The notes below the pieces were generated by a model. It was not told the DNA's origin. It saw nothing but the letters and a program-made list of their open reading frames with translations, and searched no databases. The position numbers and the translations under genes were made by a program. A stretch of DNA of 64,000 nucleotides, from contig CALNZX010000012.1 in assembly GCA_942491105.1 (NCBI GenBank), forward strand, positions 186,001 through 250,000. The letters are read 5' to 3'. Source of the DNA: JBBEAM01 sp942491105. Its GTDB lineage: Bacteria > Pseudomonadota > Alphaproteobacteria > Kiloniellales > DSM-21159. Shown here in pieces: positions 27,109 through 34,119 of this stretch. Position 1 is the stretch's first letter, and each line of letters begins with the position of its first letter.

Positions 27109-27456
27109 ATGGCCGTCACCATCTATCACAACCCGCGCTGCAGCAAATCGCGCCAGACCCTGGCGCTGATCGAGGACAAGGGCATCGAGCCGCTGGTCGT
27201 CGAGTACCTCAAGACTCCGCCGAGCCAGGAGAAGCTGGCCTCGATCCTCGAGCAGCTCGGCATGGCGCCGCGCGATCTGCTGCGCAAGGGCGAGGCGCTT
27301 TACAAGGACCTGAAGCTCGACGATCCCGCGCTCAGCGACGCCGAGATCATCGCCGCCATGGTCGAGAATCCGATCCTGATCGAGCGGCCGATCGTGCTGT
27401 CCGGCGGCAAGGCCTGCCTCGGCCGCCCGCCGGAGAACGTCATCGAGATCCTCTAG
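27109..27456 (+). CDS. arsC: ArsC family reductase (glutaredoxin-dependent arsenate reductase type)
   Basis: A 115-aa thioredoxin-fold ArsC protein. The Cys of YHNPRCSKSRQT is the arsenate-attacking residue, and the RPIVLSGGKACLGRP segment carries the conserved Arg. It reduces arsenate to arsenite with glutathione and glutaredoxin, or has a related role. ATG 27109 is preceded by AAAAGGAG. No ars efflux gene is nearby; its location next to pyrD suggests a housekeeping copy. Confidence 0.9.
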   Translation: MAVTIYHNPRCSKSRQTLALIEDKGIEPLVVEYLKTPPSQEKLASILEQLGMAPRDLLRKGEALYKDLKLDDPALSDAEIIAAMVENPILIERPIVLSGGKACLGRPPENVIEIL

Positions 27457-28500
27457 GCATCCACGCCGACCGCCGCGCCCACCGAGGCGAAGCCGTCGCG
27501 CGCCAGCAGCTCCGCCAGCTCCCGTTTGATCCGGCCGATCAGCCCCGGCCCCTGGTAGACCAGGGCGCTGTAGAGCTGCACCAGGCTGGCCCCGGCGCGG
27601 ATCTTGGCATAGGCGTCTTCGCCGCTGGCCACGCCGCCGGTGCCGATCAGCGGCAGCCCGCCGCCGGTCAGGCGGTAGGTCCGGCGCAGCACCTCGGTCG
27701 AGAGGGCGAACAGCGGCGCGCCGCTCAAGCCGCCGGTCTCGCCCCTGTGGGCCGAGCGCAGGCTGTCCGGCCGGGAAATCGTGGTGTTGCCGACGATCAG
27801 GCCGTCGAGCTTTTCCGCCTGGGCCACCTCGCAGACCGCCTCCAGGTCCTCGGGGCTCAGGTCCGGCGCGATCTTCAGCAGCAGCGGCGGCAGGCTGGGC
27901 GCCGCCGCGCGCACCGCCGCGAGAATCGCCTCCAGCTCGTCGCGCTGCTGCAGGGCGCGCAGCCCCGGCGTGTTCGGCGAGGAGACGTTGATCACCAGAT
28001 AGTCGGCGAAGGGCGCCAGGCGGCGCGCCCCCTCGGCGTAGTCCGCCGGCGGCGTCCTCCTGGGTCTTGTTCTTGCCGAGGTTGACCCCGACGATCCCCG
28101 GCCGCCGGGTTTCGCGCCAGATGCGCAGACGGTCGGAGGCGGCGACCAGGCCCTGGTTGTTGAAGCCCAGCCGGTTGATCACCCCCCGGTCCTCGGGCAG
28201 GCGGAAAATCCGCGGCTTGGGGTTGCCCGGCTGGGGCAGCGGCGTGATGGAACCGGTCTCGACGAAGCCGAAGCCGAGATCGAGCAGCGGTCCGATGGCC
28301 TCGGCGTTCTTGTCGAAGCCGGCGGCCAGCCCCAGGGGCGCGGGAAAGTCGAGCCCGAACACCCGGGTCGCCAGGCGCGGATCGTTGCGGGCCGCGTCGC
28401 GCCCGGCCAGACCGGCCTTCAGCGCCCAGAGGGTGAGGTCGTGCGCGGCCTCCGGCGGCAGGCTGTGCAGCAGCGGCCGGGCCAGCCGGAAGCTATCCAT
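27453..28500 (-). pseudogene. pyrD: Dihydroorotate dehydrogenase (quinone), apparent +1 frameshift
   Basis: Class 2 PyrD oxidises dihydroorotate to orotate at the membrane with quinone, in pyrimidine synthesis. The N-terminal part (RLARPLLHSLPPEAAHDLT, GLAAGFDKNAEAI, GSITPLPQPGNPKPR, NRLGFNNQG, IVGVNLGKNK) reads in one frame up to about 28053. The rest (VINVSSPNTPGLR, LLLKIAPDLS, GLIVGNTTISRP, IGTGGVASGEDAY) reads in another. The shift lies at 28044-28052, where one extra G in GCCGGCGGACTAC would explain it. All motifs are otherwise intact, so a sequence error is as likely as a true break. ATG 28500 overlaps the DUF952 stop. Confidence 0.88.
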
Positions 28501-28889
28501 CCCGTTCGTCGCCCAGTTCACCGCCGCCGGGAAGATCGCCGGCGTGCTCCAGCTCCGGAAAGACGTGCCTGCCGTCCGCGTCCAGGGGCAGGTCCTTGAC
28601 GAAGGCCACCCGCTCGACCGGCAAGGCGCCGTAGTAGTGGGGGAACAGCGCGCCGCCGCGCGAAGGCTCCCAGCGCAGTTCGGGATAGAGGGCGTCGGGG
28701 TCGCAGGCGAGGATCACCAGGCCGCTCTGCCCCGCGCGGTGCTTCTCCACGGACTCGACCACCTGATCGCCGGTCGAAAAGTGCAGAAAACCGTCGCGCA
28801 GATCGTCGTCGGAACCCGCGTAGACGCCCGTCTTCTCCGCCTGCTTCCCAGGCGGCCTTGGGGCAGACATGGTAAATCGCCTCGGCCAT
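28493..28889 (-). pseudogene. DUF952 family protein, apparent +1 frameshift near the N terminus
   Basis: The family start AEAIYHVCPKAAWEA reads from ATG 28889 in one frame. The rest, AEKTGVYAGSDDDLRDGFLHFST and onward to LPLDADGRHVFPELE, reads in another. A single extra G near 28841 (GCAGGCGGAG) reconciles the two as WEAAEKTG. DUF952 is a small ADP-ribosyltransferase-like fold of unknown role and often precedes pyrD, as here with an 8-base overlap. It follows the phage-like holin gene by 47 bases on the same strand. Confidence 0.85.
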
Positions 28890-28936
28890 GCCGGGAAGCT
28901 ACGCCAGTGCGCAGGAAAGGAGCAAGTGGCCAGCGC

Positions 28937-29497
28937 CTAAGACCCGACTCTCCCCCCAAAAATCGCCCCCGCAAGCCGTCCGCCGAGGCCTGCCGGCGGC
29001 TCCTGCCCCGCCAGCACGGCCTTGTCCTGGCTGCGCTTGACCGCGTTGATGCCGAGCACCGAGAGGGCGACGCCCCAGATCAGGGAGAGGGAGCCCAGGG
29101 CGGCGAGGATTTCGGCGGCGTATTCCGGGGTGGCGATCACCGCGTAGGTGAGGCCGCCCATCTGCACGCTCCAGGTCAGGGCCACGGCGTAGCCGAAGGT
29201 CGGCCGCCAGCGGCGCACGTAGGCGTCCTCGGAGCGGGCCTCGGTGCGCATGGTGGCGTTGATCTCGGCCAGGATCTCGCTTTCGCGGCTGGCCTCGATG
29301 CGGCTCATCGCCTCGATATGGCGGTTGGCCTCGGCGACCTGCTCCGGCGGGATGGCGCCGCTGCCCAGCGCGGTCTCGACGGCGCCCAGGGCCTCGGACG
29401 CGGCCTCGGCCACCGGGCTGTCGAGCTTGTCGAGGCCCCAGGTGGCGGCGCGCAGCAGCAGCGGCAGGCCAAGCTGGGCGAGAATCGCGGGCAGCAT
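28937..29497 (-). CDS. GTA-type holin with three transmembrane helices
   Basis: A 186-aa protein matching the holin family first described from gene transfer agent release (three TM helices). Residues about 75-105 hold a conserved charged stretch (ASRESEILAEINATMRTEA, RRWRPTFGYAVALTWSVQ) typical of the family, followed by two hydrophobic helices (LTYAVIATPEYAAEILAAL; LSLIWGVALSVLGI). It forms inner membrane holes that release lysin or particles. It is the last gene of the block, one small gene after the lysin remnant, and reads toward DUF952-pyrD. Confidence 0.85.
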   Translation of the reverse strand: MLPAILAQLGLPLLLRAATWGLDKLDSPVAEAASEALGAVETALGSGAIPPEQVAEANRHIEAMSRIEASRESEILAEINATMRTEARSEDAYVRRWRPTFGYAVALTWSVQMGGLTYAVIATPEYAAEILAALGSLSLIWGVALSVLGINAVKRSQDKAVLAGQEPPAGLGGRLAGAIFGGRVGS

Positions 29498-29500
29498 GGC

Positions 29501-29875
29501 TCAGGCGCCTTCGTAGAAGATCAGGCCGTCGCGCTCGCTCAGGAGACGCAGACCGCGCGCCCAGCGCGGCGAGGCCCAGAGACCGTGGCAGCGCTGCCCG
29601 CCCGTGGCGGCGAGCTCCCCGGCCAGGGCGCGGCGGGCGATCCGCTTGCACAGGCGGTAGCGCCGGTCGCCGGGCTCCGCCGCGTCGCCGCGCGGCGCCT
29701 GGCCGCGTCCGGCCTGAAGCGCCGCCAATTCCAGCGGGGCCAGCGCTTCCAGGGCCTTCAGCCCGGCGGCATCCCGGCGGGCATGGAGCTTCAGCGCCAG
29801 GGCGCGGAGCCGGGCGGCGGGCGGCAGTTCGCTGAAGGCGATGGCCGACGCGGGGGTCAGTCTGGGGCGGGACAT
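29501..29875 (-). CDS. Cell-wall-hydrolase-like (SleB/Hydrolase_2) C-terminal remnant
   Basis: The last 50 residues (CKRIARRALAGELAATGG, then CHGLWASPRWARGLRLL and GLIFYEGA) resemble the C-terminal half of SleB-type cell wall hydrolases, where GATHYH...SPxWAR...GxHIFY is usual. The N-terminal half, which carries the catalytic Glu (EARGE-type motif) in that family, is not recognisable; the first 70 residues are an Arg/Ala/Leu-rich helix. So this may be a degenerate lysin or a binding module. It sits 3 bases upstream of the holin gene. The resemblance is by eye. Confidence 0.5.
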   Translation of the reverse strand: MSRPRLTPASAIAFSELPPAARLRALALKLHARRDAAGLKALEALAPLELAALQAGRGQAPRGDAAEPGDRRYRLCKRIARRALAGELAATGGQRCHGLWASPRWARGLRLLSERDGLIFYEGA

Positions 29876-29885
29876 GGAACTCCTT

Positions 29886-30200
29886 TCAGGGCGCGCGGCG
29901 CGCCCGTTCTGCGGTGACGCCGTCGAGCTTGCGCTCGATGCGCACCAGATGGGCGGTCAGGCGCACCTCGACGTCCTTGAGCGCCTGAGTCGAGGCGTAG
30001 GACTTGGCGACCTCCAGCTTGTAGGCGGCGAGCTCGGCCTTGAGAGCGTCGAGCCCGGCGGCTTGTTCCTGGCGCTGCCGCCAGAACAGCAGGAACAGCC
30101 CGGCCAGCACCGGGATTTCCACCGCGGTCACCCACCAGAGGGAATCGAACACGCCGGGCTCCATCAGGGCGCTCCAGACGAAGGGGTCAGGACCCGGCAT
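29886..30200 (-). CDS. Small phage membrane protein, one TM helix plus coiled coil
   Basis: A 104-aa protein: a short N terminus, one hydrophobic helix (about residues 22-40, WVTAVEIPVLAGLFLLFW), then a charged coiled coil to the end (AGLDALKAELAAYKLEV, VEVRLTAHLVRIERKLDGV). This shape is common for phage spanin-, Rz- or pinholin-like accessory proteins in lysis cassettes. Its place between the terminase side and the holin agrees. No family assigned. Confidence 0.6.
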   Translation of the reverse strand: MPGPDPFVWSALMEPGVFDSLWWVTAVEIPVLAGLFLLFWRQRQEQAAGLDALKAELAAYKLEVAKSYASTQALKDVEVRLTAHLVRIERKLDGVTAERARRAP

Positions 30201-30555
30201 CGCCGGAGCCGCGCCGCGCTCGCCAGTTCTGCCCCGTGGCCAGCACGCAGGCTGGACCGCCGGGGCGGGTCAGCAGCAGGGTCCAGGAGCCGGAGGGCGC
30301 GGCCAGAACCTCGAGCAAGGCGCCGCCGTCGGTCAGCGCGGTTACGGTCAGGCGCTCGCCGAAGCCGGCCTGCAGGCGGGCGGCGATCTCCTGACGGTCG
30401 CCGCAAAGCGTCTGGCCGAAAGCGGACTCGGCCGCCGCGAGCAGGAAGATCAGCGCCGCCAGGGCAAGCAACAGCAGCAGCCAGAGGCGGCGGCGTGTGA
30501 CGGTAAACCAGGCGGGGATCCAGCTTGGCAGCCAGGAGGGGGTGTTGTGTCGCAT
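30187..30555 (-). CDS. Phage-associated signal-anchored protein (122 aa)
   Basis: ATG 30555 has AAAGGA upstream. A basic N terminus is followed by a hydrophobic helix (LWLLLLLALAALIFLLAAA) and a small exported domain with two Cys (LCGDRQEIAARL near 51; GPACVLATGQNW near 103) that could form a disulphide. Function unknown; the exported small domain beside lysis genes suggests an envelope role. It overlaps the next gene by 14 bases. Confidence 0.65.
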   Translation of the reverse strand: MRHNTPSWLPSWIPAWFTVTRRRLWLLLLLALAALIFLLAAAESAFGQTLCGDRQEIAARLQAGFGERLTVTALTDGGALLEVLAAPSGSWTLLLTRPGGPACVLATGQNWRARRGSGDAGS

Positions 30556-30578
30556 CGGGCGGTCCTTTCCGTTGGGGG

Positions 30579-32075
30579 TCAGATGTCGAAGGCGCCGGGC
30601 AGGGCGCTGTGGATGCCGCCGCGCCAGGACTGCCGCCCGGCGTAGGGCTTGCGCGGCAGGCGGATCGGCTCGCTGAGCAGGCAGCCGCTGACGGCGTCGA
30701 GGCCGTCGTCGCGGGCCTGGGCCGCCTTGCCGGGCCGCCACTCGCGCATTTCCTGAATGAAGGGCGTTTCCCAGACCTTGCGGTGGGCATAGAGCGCGCC
30801 CGCCGCCAGCAAGGCATCGAAAGCCTCGATAATCCGCGCGGCCTTGGGGCGGTGGCTGGCGGTCTCGATCACCGCGGCGGAAACCTCGGCGGCGGCGATC
30901 TCCCGGCGCAGCAGGCTGGGCAGGAACTTGCCGACGCCGTTGGTCTCGATGGTCACCGCCGGCAGGTGATTGTCCTTGAGAAAGGCCGCGACCTGGCGGC
31001 AAAGCTGGGTGGCCTCGTCGACCTCGGCGATGCGCGCCGGGTCGTGCTGCAGATAGGCGGCGCGGTGCAGGAAGCGGCTGCCCTCGCGGTCGGTGAAGAC
31101 GCAGGCCACCACGCTGGCATCGCCCTTGCCCGGCGCGCCATAGGCCGGATCCCACCAGGCGCTGGCCGAGGCCAGGAGCCGCCCATCCAGACTGAGCTGC
31201 GCCTGGCGATTGCCCTCGCTGTAGACCAGCTCGGCGTCGTAGAGCCGCAGCTTGTCCGGGTCGAGACGGCTGTCATGGATGTTGACCGGCTGCAGCAGCA
31301 TCTGGCTGGCGAACTTGCCGGGCCCGGAACGGCGGCGGATATCCGCGATCTTGTCCTCGGGGAAGCGCTCAGGCCAGGCGCTGCGCCCGGCGGCGTCGAT
31401 CAGCGGCAGCTCGTAGCGCGTAAAGCCGCCGAGGAAGGCGCGCTCCTCGCCAATCTCGGCGCGCGGGGCGGCGGCATAGATGCTGTAATAGCTGTGCGGC
31501 GTCCCGGCATAGAGCTGCAGCCCGCCGGGCACCAGCACGTAGTCGATCTCCCCCAGCTTGGCCCGCAGGTCGGCGCGCTTGGGCGCGGAATCGCAGGTCT
31601 TGGGCACCTCGACGTCGTCGCAGATCACGATATCGGCGCGGCTGCCGGTGATGTTGCCGGCGATGCCGCGCGCCAGCATCGAGGGGTCGCGCAGCTCCAG
31701 CCCGCGCTGCACGGTGAAGCGGTCGCTGGCCCACTGGTCGGCGCGGGCCGGGCGCAGCGCGGCGGTGAAGGGGTGCTGCTCCAGAATCCGGCGGACGTTG
31801 CGCACCATCTTGCCGGCCAGGGCCTGGTCGGCGGCCAGCACCAGGATCCGCAGATCGGCGTCGCGGTACAACAGCCAGGCGCAGAACAGCCCGACCAGGG
31901 TGGACTTCCCGGCCGAGCGGAAGGCCAGCAGGATCAGCTCATGCTCGCCGCCCAGCCAGCGCGCCTCCAGCCATTCGGCGATGCCCAGATGGAAGCGCGG
32001 CGTCGACAGGTTCTGCAGGTGGTACCAGACGGCGACAAAGGTGACGAAGCTGTCGCGGGTCGCGCAAGGGCTCAT
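30579..32075 (-). CDS. terL: Phage terminase large subunit (T7 gp19-like)
   Basis: The packaging motor ATPase and nuclease. The 498-aa protein has Walker A FRSAGKSTLVG (about 52-62), Walker B ADIVICDDVEV (about 153-163), and a C-terminal RNase-H-like nuclease with WWDPAYG (about 273), VTIETNGVGKF and DDGLDAVSG near the end. All motor and nuclease motifs look intact, which argues for retained function. ATG overlaps the stop of the preceding small gene (ATGA). Length compares with about 586 aa in T7. Confidence 0.93.
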   Translation of the reverse strand: MSPCATRDSFVTFVAVWYHLQNLSTPRFHLGIAEWLEARWLGGEHELILLAFRSAGKSTLVGLFCAWLLYRDADLRILVLAADQALAGKMVRNVRRILEQHPFTAALRPARADQWASDRFTVQRGLELRDPSMLARGIAGNITGSRADIVICDDVEVPKTCDSAPKRADLRAKLGEIDYVLVPGGLQLYAGTPHSYYSIYAAAPRAEIGEERAFLGGFTRYELPLIDAAGRSAWPERFPEDKIADIRRRSGPGKFASQMLLQPVNIHDSRLDPDKLRLYDAELVYSEGNRQAQLSLDGRLLASASAWWDPAYGAPGKGDASVVACVFTDREGSRFLHRAAYLQHDPARIAEVDEATQLCRQVAAFLKDNHLPAVTIETNGVGKFLPSLLRREIAAAEVSAAVIETASHRPKAARIIEAFDALLAAGALYAHRKVWETPFIQEMREWRPGKAAQARDDGLDAVSGCLLSEPIRLPRKPYAGRQSWRGGIHSALPGAFDI

Positions 32076-32386
32076 GCGTCCTCCTCCGCGTCCAGCCCGG
32101 CCTTGGCCCGCGCTTCGGCGATCAGGGTCTCGATATCCGGCGCCCGTCCCGCGGCCTCGGACTTGGGCAGCAAGGCGCGCGCCAGCCGCAGCAGCAGGTC
32201 GAGATGCGCCAGCGCCGCCTTGCAGGCGGCTTGCTGGGCGGCATAGCCCTTGGCGTCCGGCGGCGCTTCGGCCAGGGCGAAGCGGCGGTAGCTCTCCACC
32301 GCGGTGTCGATCAGCGCCGGGAGCTGAGCGGCCAGCTTGCGTTCGGCCGAGGCCAAGGCGGCGGTGTTCCCGTTCTGCTTTTTCAC
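32072..32386 (-). CDS. terS: Putative terminase small subunit
   Basis: A 104-aa mostly helical protein (ASAERKLAAQLPALIDTAVE; AACKAALAHLDLLLRLARALL) with an acidic C terminus. No HTH motif is obvious. The assignment rests on its size, the ATGA overlap with terL and the T7 order, where the small subunit gene 18 precedes gene 19. DNA-site recognition is inferred. Confidence 0.6.
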   Translation of the reverse strand: MKKQNGNTAALASAERKLAAQLPALIDTAVESYRRFALAEAPPDAKGYAAQQAACKAALAHLDLLLRLARALLPKSEAAGRAPDIETLIAEARAKAGLDAEEDA

Positions 32387-32394
32387 GATGGCGT

Positions 32395-33669
32395 CTAGAC
32401 CTTCACGATGTGGTTGAGCGCCAGCCAGGGCGGCATCTGCGGATGCGCGGCGCCGCCGCCGACGCTCGAGGTGCTGTAATCGTGGGTGTGGGCGTGGGAC
32501 GCGGTGGAGCCCGGCAGGTAGACGCTCTGTCCCTCCGGCCCGCTCTGCGCCTGACCCTTGATCGCGCCCTCCTGGCTTCCGGCGCTGGTGCTCTCGCTGG
32601 TGATGACGCTGTCCGACCCCTGGGTGGCGGAGGTGGTGCCGCCGTGGCTGTGGCTCGGCAGTTCGTCGGTGCTCAGGCTGTGGCTTTCGCTGCCGCCGCT
32701 GCCGCCGTGGACGCGCGCGGTAAGCCCCGCCCCCGTCCCGCTGCCGAGCAGTGTCCGGCCGCGCAGATCCGGCAGAGTGATGCGCTTGCCCGCCGCCCAG
32801 TCGGCGGCGGCCGAGGCTCCGCGCCCGCCGGAGACTGGCGCCTGAGCATTGGCCATGGAGGTGTAGAGCAGCGTGAACAACGCCTGGTAACCGGCATCGG
32901 CGTGATCGGCGCTGGACCCGGCATCGCCCAGGGTCTTGCCGTCGAGCAGCAGCCAGCCGGCCGGCGCCGTGGCGGCAAGGGTCGTGGCGACGGTGCCGAC
33001 GGGAAAGCCGCCGCCCAGCTCGTAGCCGTCACCCGCGCCGTTGACCTGCAGCAGCTTGCCGGCGTCCTGGGGCGTGGCCACGGGCAGGGAAACGCTGCCC
33101 GCCGCCGCGGCGGCGCTGTCGGCGTAACCCTCCGCCGCGTCGCGCGCGGCCACGGCGGCGTCGGCGATCTCCTGGAGTTCGCTCGCCGTCTCGGCGCTCG
33201 GCGTCGAGACGTTGGGGCGCCCCTGGGCATCGAAACCGAGCACCCGGTTGGCCCGTTCCGCCACCGCTGGCAGCACCATGTCCACCGCGGCATCGGAGTC
33301 GCTGGCGCGCAGGGCGACGCGGCCGCGCAGATCGACCTCCTGGGCGATCATGGTCAGGCGGTCGAGTTCCTCGTTGATCGCCGCGGCGCGGAACTCGCCC
33401 GCGGGAATGAAGTCGGTCGCCCGGGCGATGGTCGTCTGGCGGAAGATGGTGACCAGGGTGCCGTCCGGCGGCGGCGCGTCGAAGGCCACCGTGCCGCCGG
33501 CGCTGCCGTCCAGGCTCAGGCTGTAGCCCGCCGCCGCCTCCCCGGCTCCGAAGGTGACTCGCAGGCTGTCCGCGTCGAGCAGGGGAAAGGGAAAGGCGAA
33601 GGCGCTCTGCACGCCATCGGCGGCGAACTGAATGTGCGGCTGGATATCGCCGACCAGAATCTCGGTCAT
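32395..33669 (-). CDS. Tail fibre/collar protein with T7-fibre-like N terminus
   Basis: The N terminus (about 1-150) resembles the T7 tail-fibre attachment domain: FAADGVQSAFAFPFPLLDADSLRV, GTLVTIFRQTTIARATDF, NEELDRLTMIAQEVDLRGR. Residues about 225-424 are a phage tail collar domain: VGTVATTLAATAPAGWLLLDG, LPDLRGRTLLGSG, LPSHSHGG, and the end PPWLALNHIVKV. At 424 aa it is shorter than T7 gp17 (about 553). It would bind the host surface. It lies 8 bases upstream of the terS start. Confidence 0.88.
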   Translation of the reverse strand: MTEILVGDIQPHIQFAADGVQSAFAFPFPLLDADSLRVTFGAGEAAAGYSLSLDGSAGGTVAFDAPPPDGTLVTIFRQTTIARATDFIPAGEFRAAAINEELDRLTMIAQEVDLRGRVALRASDSDAAVDMVLPAVAERANRVLGFDAQGRPNVSTPSAETASELQEIADAAVAARDAAEGYADSAAAAAGSVSLPVATPQDAGKLLQVNGAGDGYELGGGFPVGTVATTLAATAPAGWLLLDGKTLGDAGSSADHADAGYQALFTLLYTSMANAQAPVSGGRGASAAADWAAGKRITLPDLRGRTLLGSGTGAGLTARVHGGSGGSESHSLSTDELPSHSHGGTTSATQGSDSVITSESTSAGSQEGAIKGQAQSGPEGQSVYLPGSTASHAHTHDYSTSSVGGGAAHPQMPPWLALNHIVKV

Positions 33670-33687
33670 GGGAGGCTCCTCTCGAGG

Positions 33688-34119
33688 CTAGCTGACGGGA
33701 TTGCGGTTCTGGCCCCCCGAGGGCGGCGCGCTGGGAAAGAGATCGCCGTAGAGACCCAGCGCCTGGCGGGCCTGGCGTTCGGCGATGTTGAGCAGGCTGG
33801 AGTTACGCTGGGCCTGGATCTGCTGCAGTTGCAGCGAGGCATCCTGCCGGGCGTCCTGGCCCAGTTGCGCGCTGCGCTCCTGCAGGCCGCGTTCGATGGC
33901 CACCGCCGAGCCGCCTGCCGAGACGCCGCTGCCAGCGGCCCTGGCGCGGTTGGTGGCCGTGGCCTCGCGCAGTTGACGCACCCGTTCCCGGCGGTCCCGG
34001 TCGAGCTGCAGCAGCGTCGCGCGCTTTTGGCGCTTGGCCTGTTGTTGCGTACTGGCGACACCGGCGGCGGTCGAAAACAGACTGATGGCCAGCGGCGCGA
34101 TGACTTCGAATCCACCCAT
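33688..34119 (-). CDS. Internal virion protein-like (T7 gp14-like) small protein
   Basis: A 143-aa protein with an N-terminal hydrophobic helix (APLAISLFSTAAGVAS). Gln/Arg-rich helices follow (QQQAKRQKRATLLQLDRDRR; GSAVAIERGLQERSAQLGQ; LQLQQIQAQRNSSLLNIAER). This composition and the position after tail tubular B match the internal virion protein of T7-like phages that forms the outer-membrane part of the ejection channel. The start overlaps the stop of the upstream gene by one base (TAATG). Larger partners gp15 and gp16 are absent. Confidence 0.65.
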   Translation of the reverse strand: MGGFEVIAPLAISLFSTAAGVASTQQQAKRQKRATLLQLDRDRRERVRQLREATATNRARAAGSGVSAGGSAVAIERGLQERSAQLGQDARQDASLQLQQIQAQRNSSLLNIAERQARQALGLYGDLFPSAPPSGGQNRNPVS

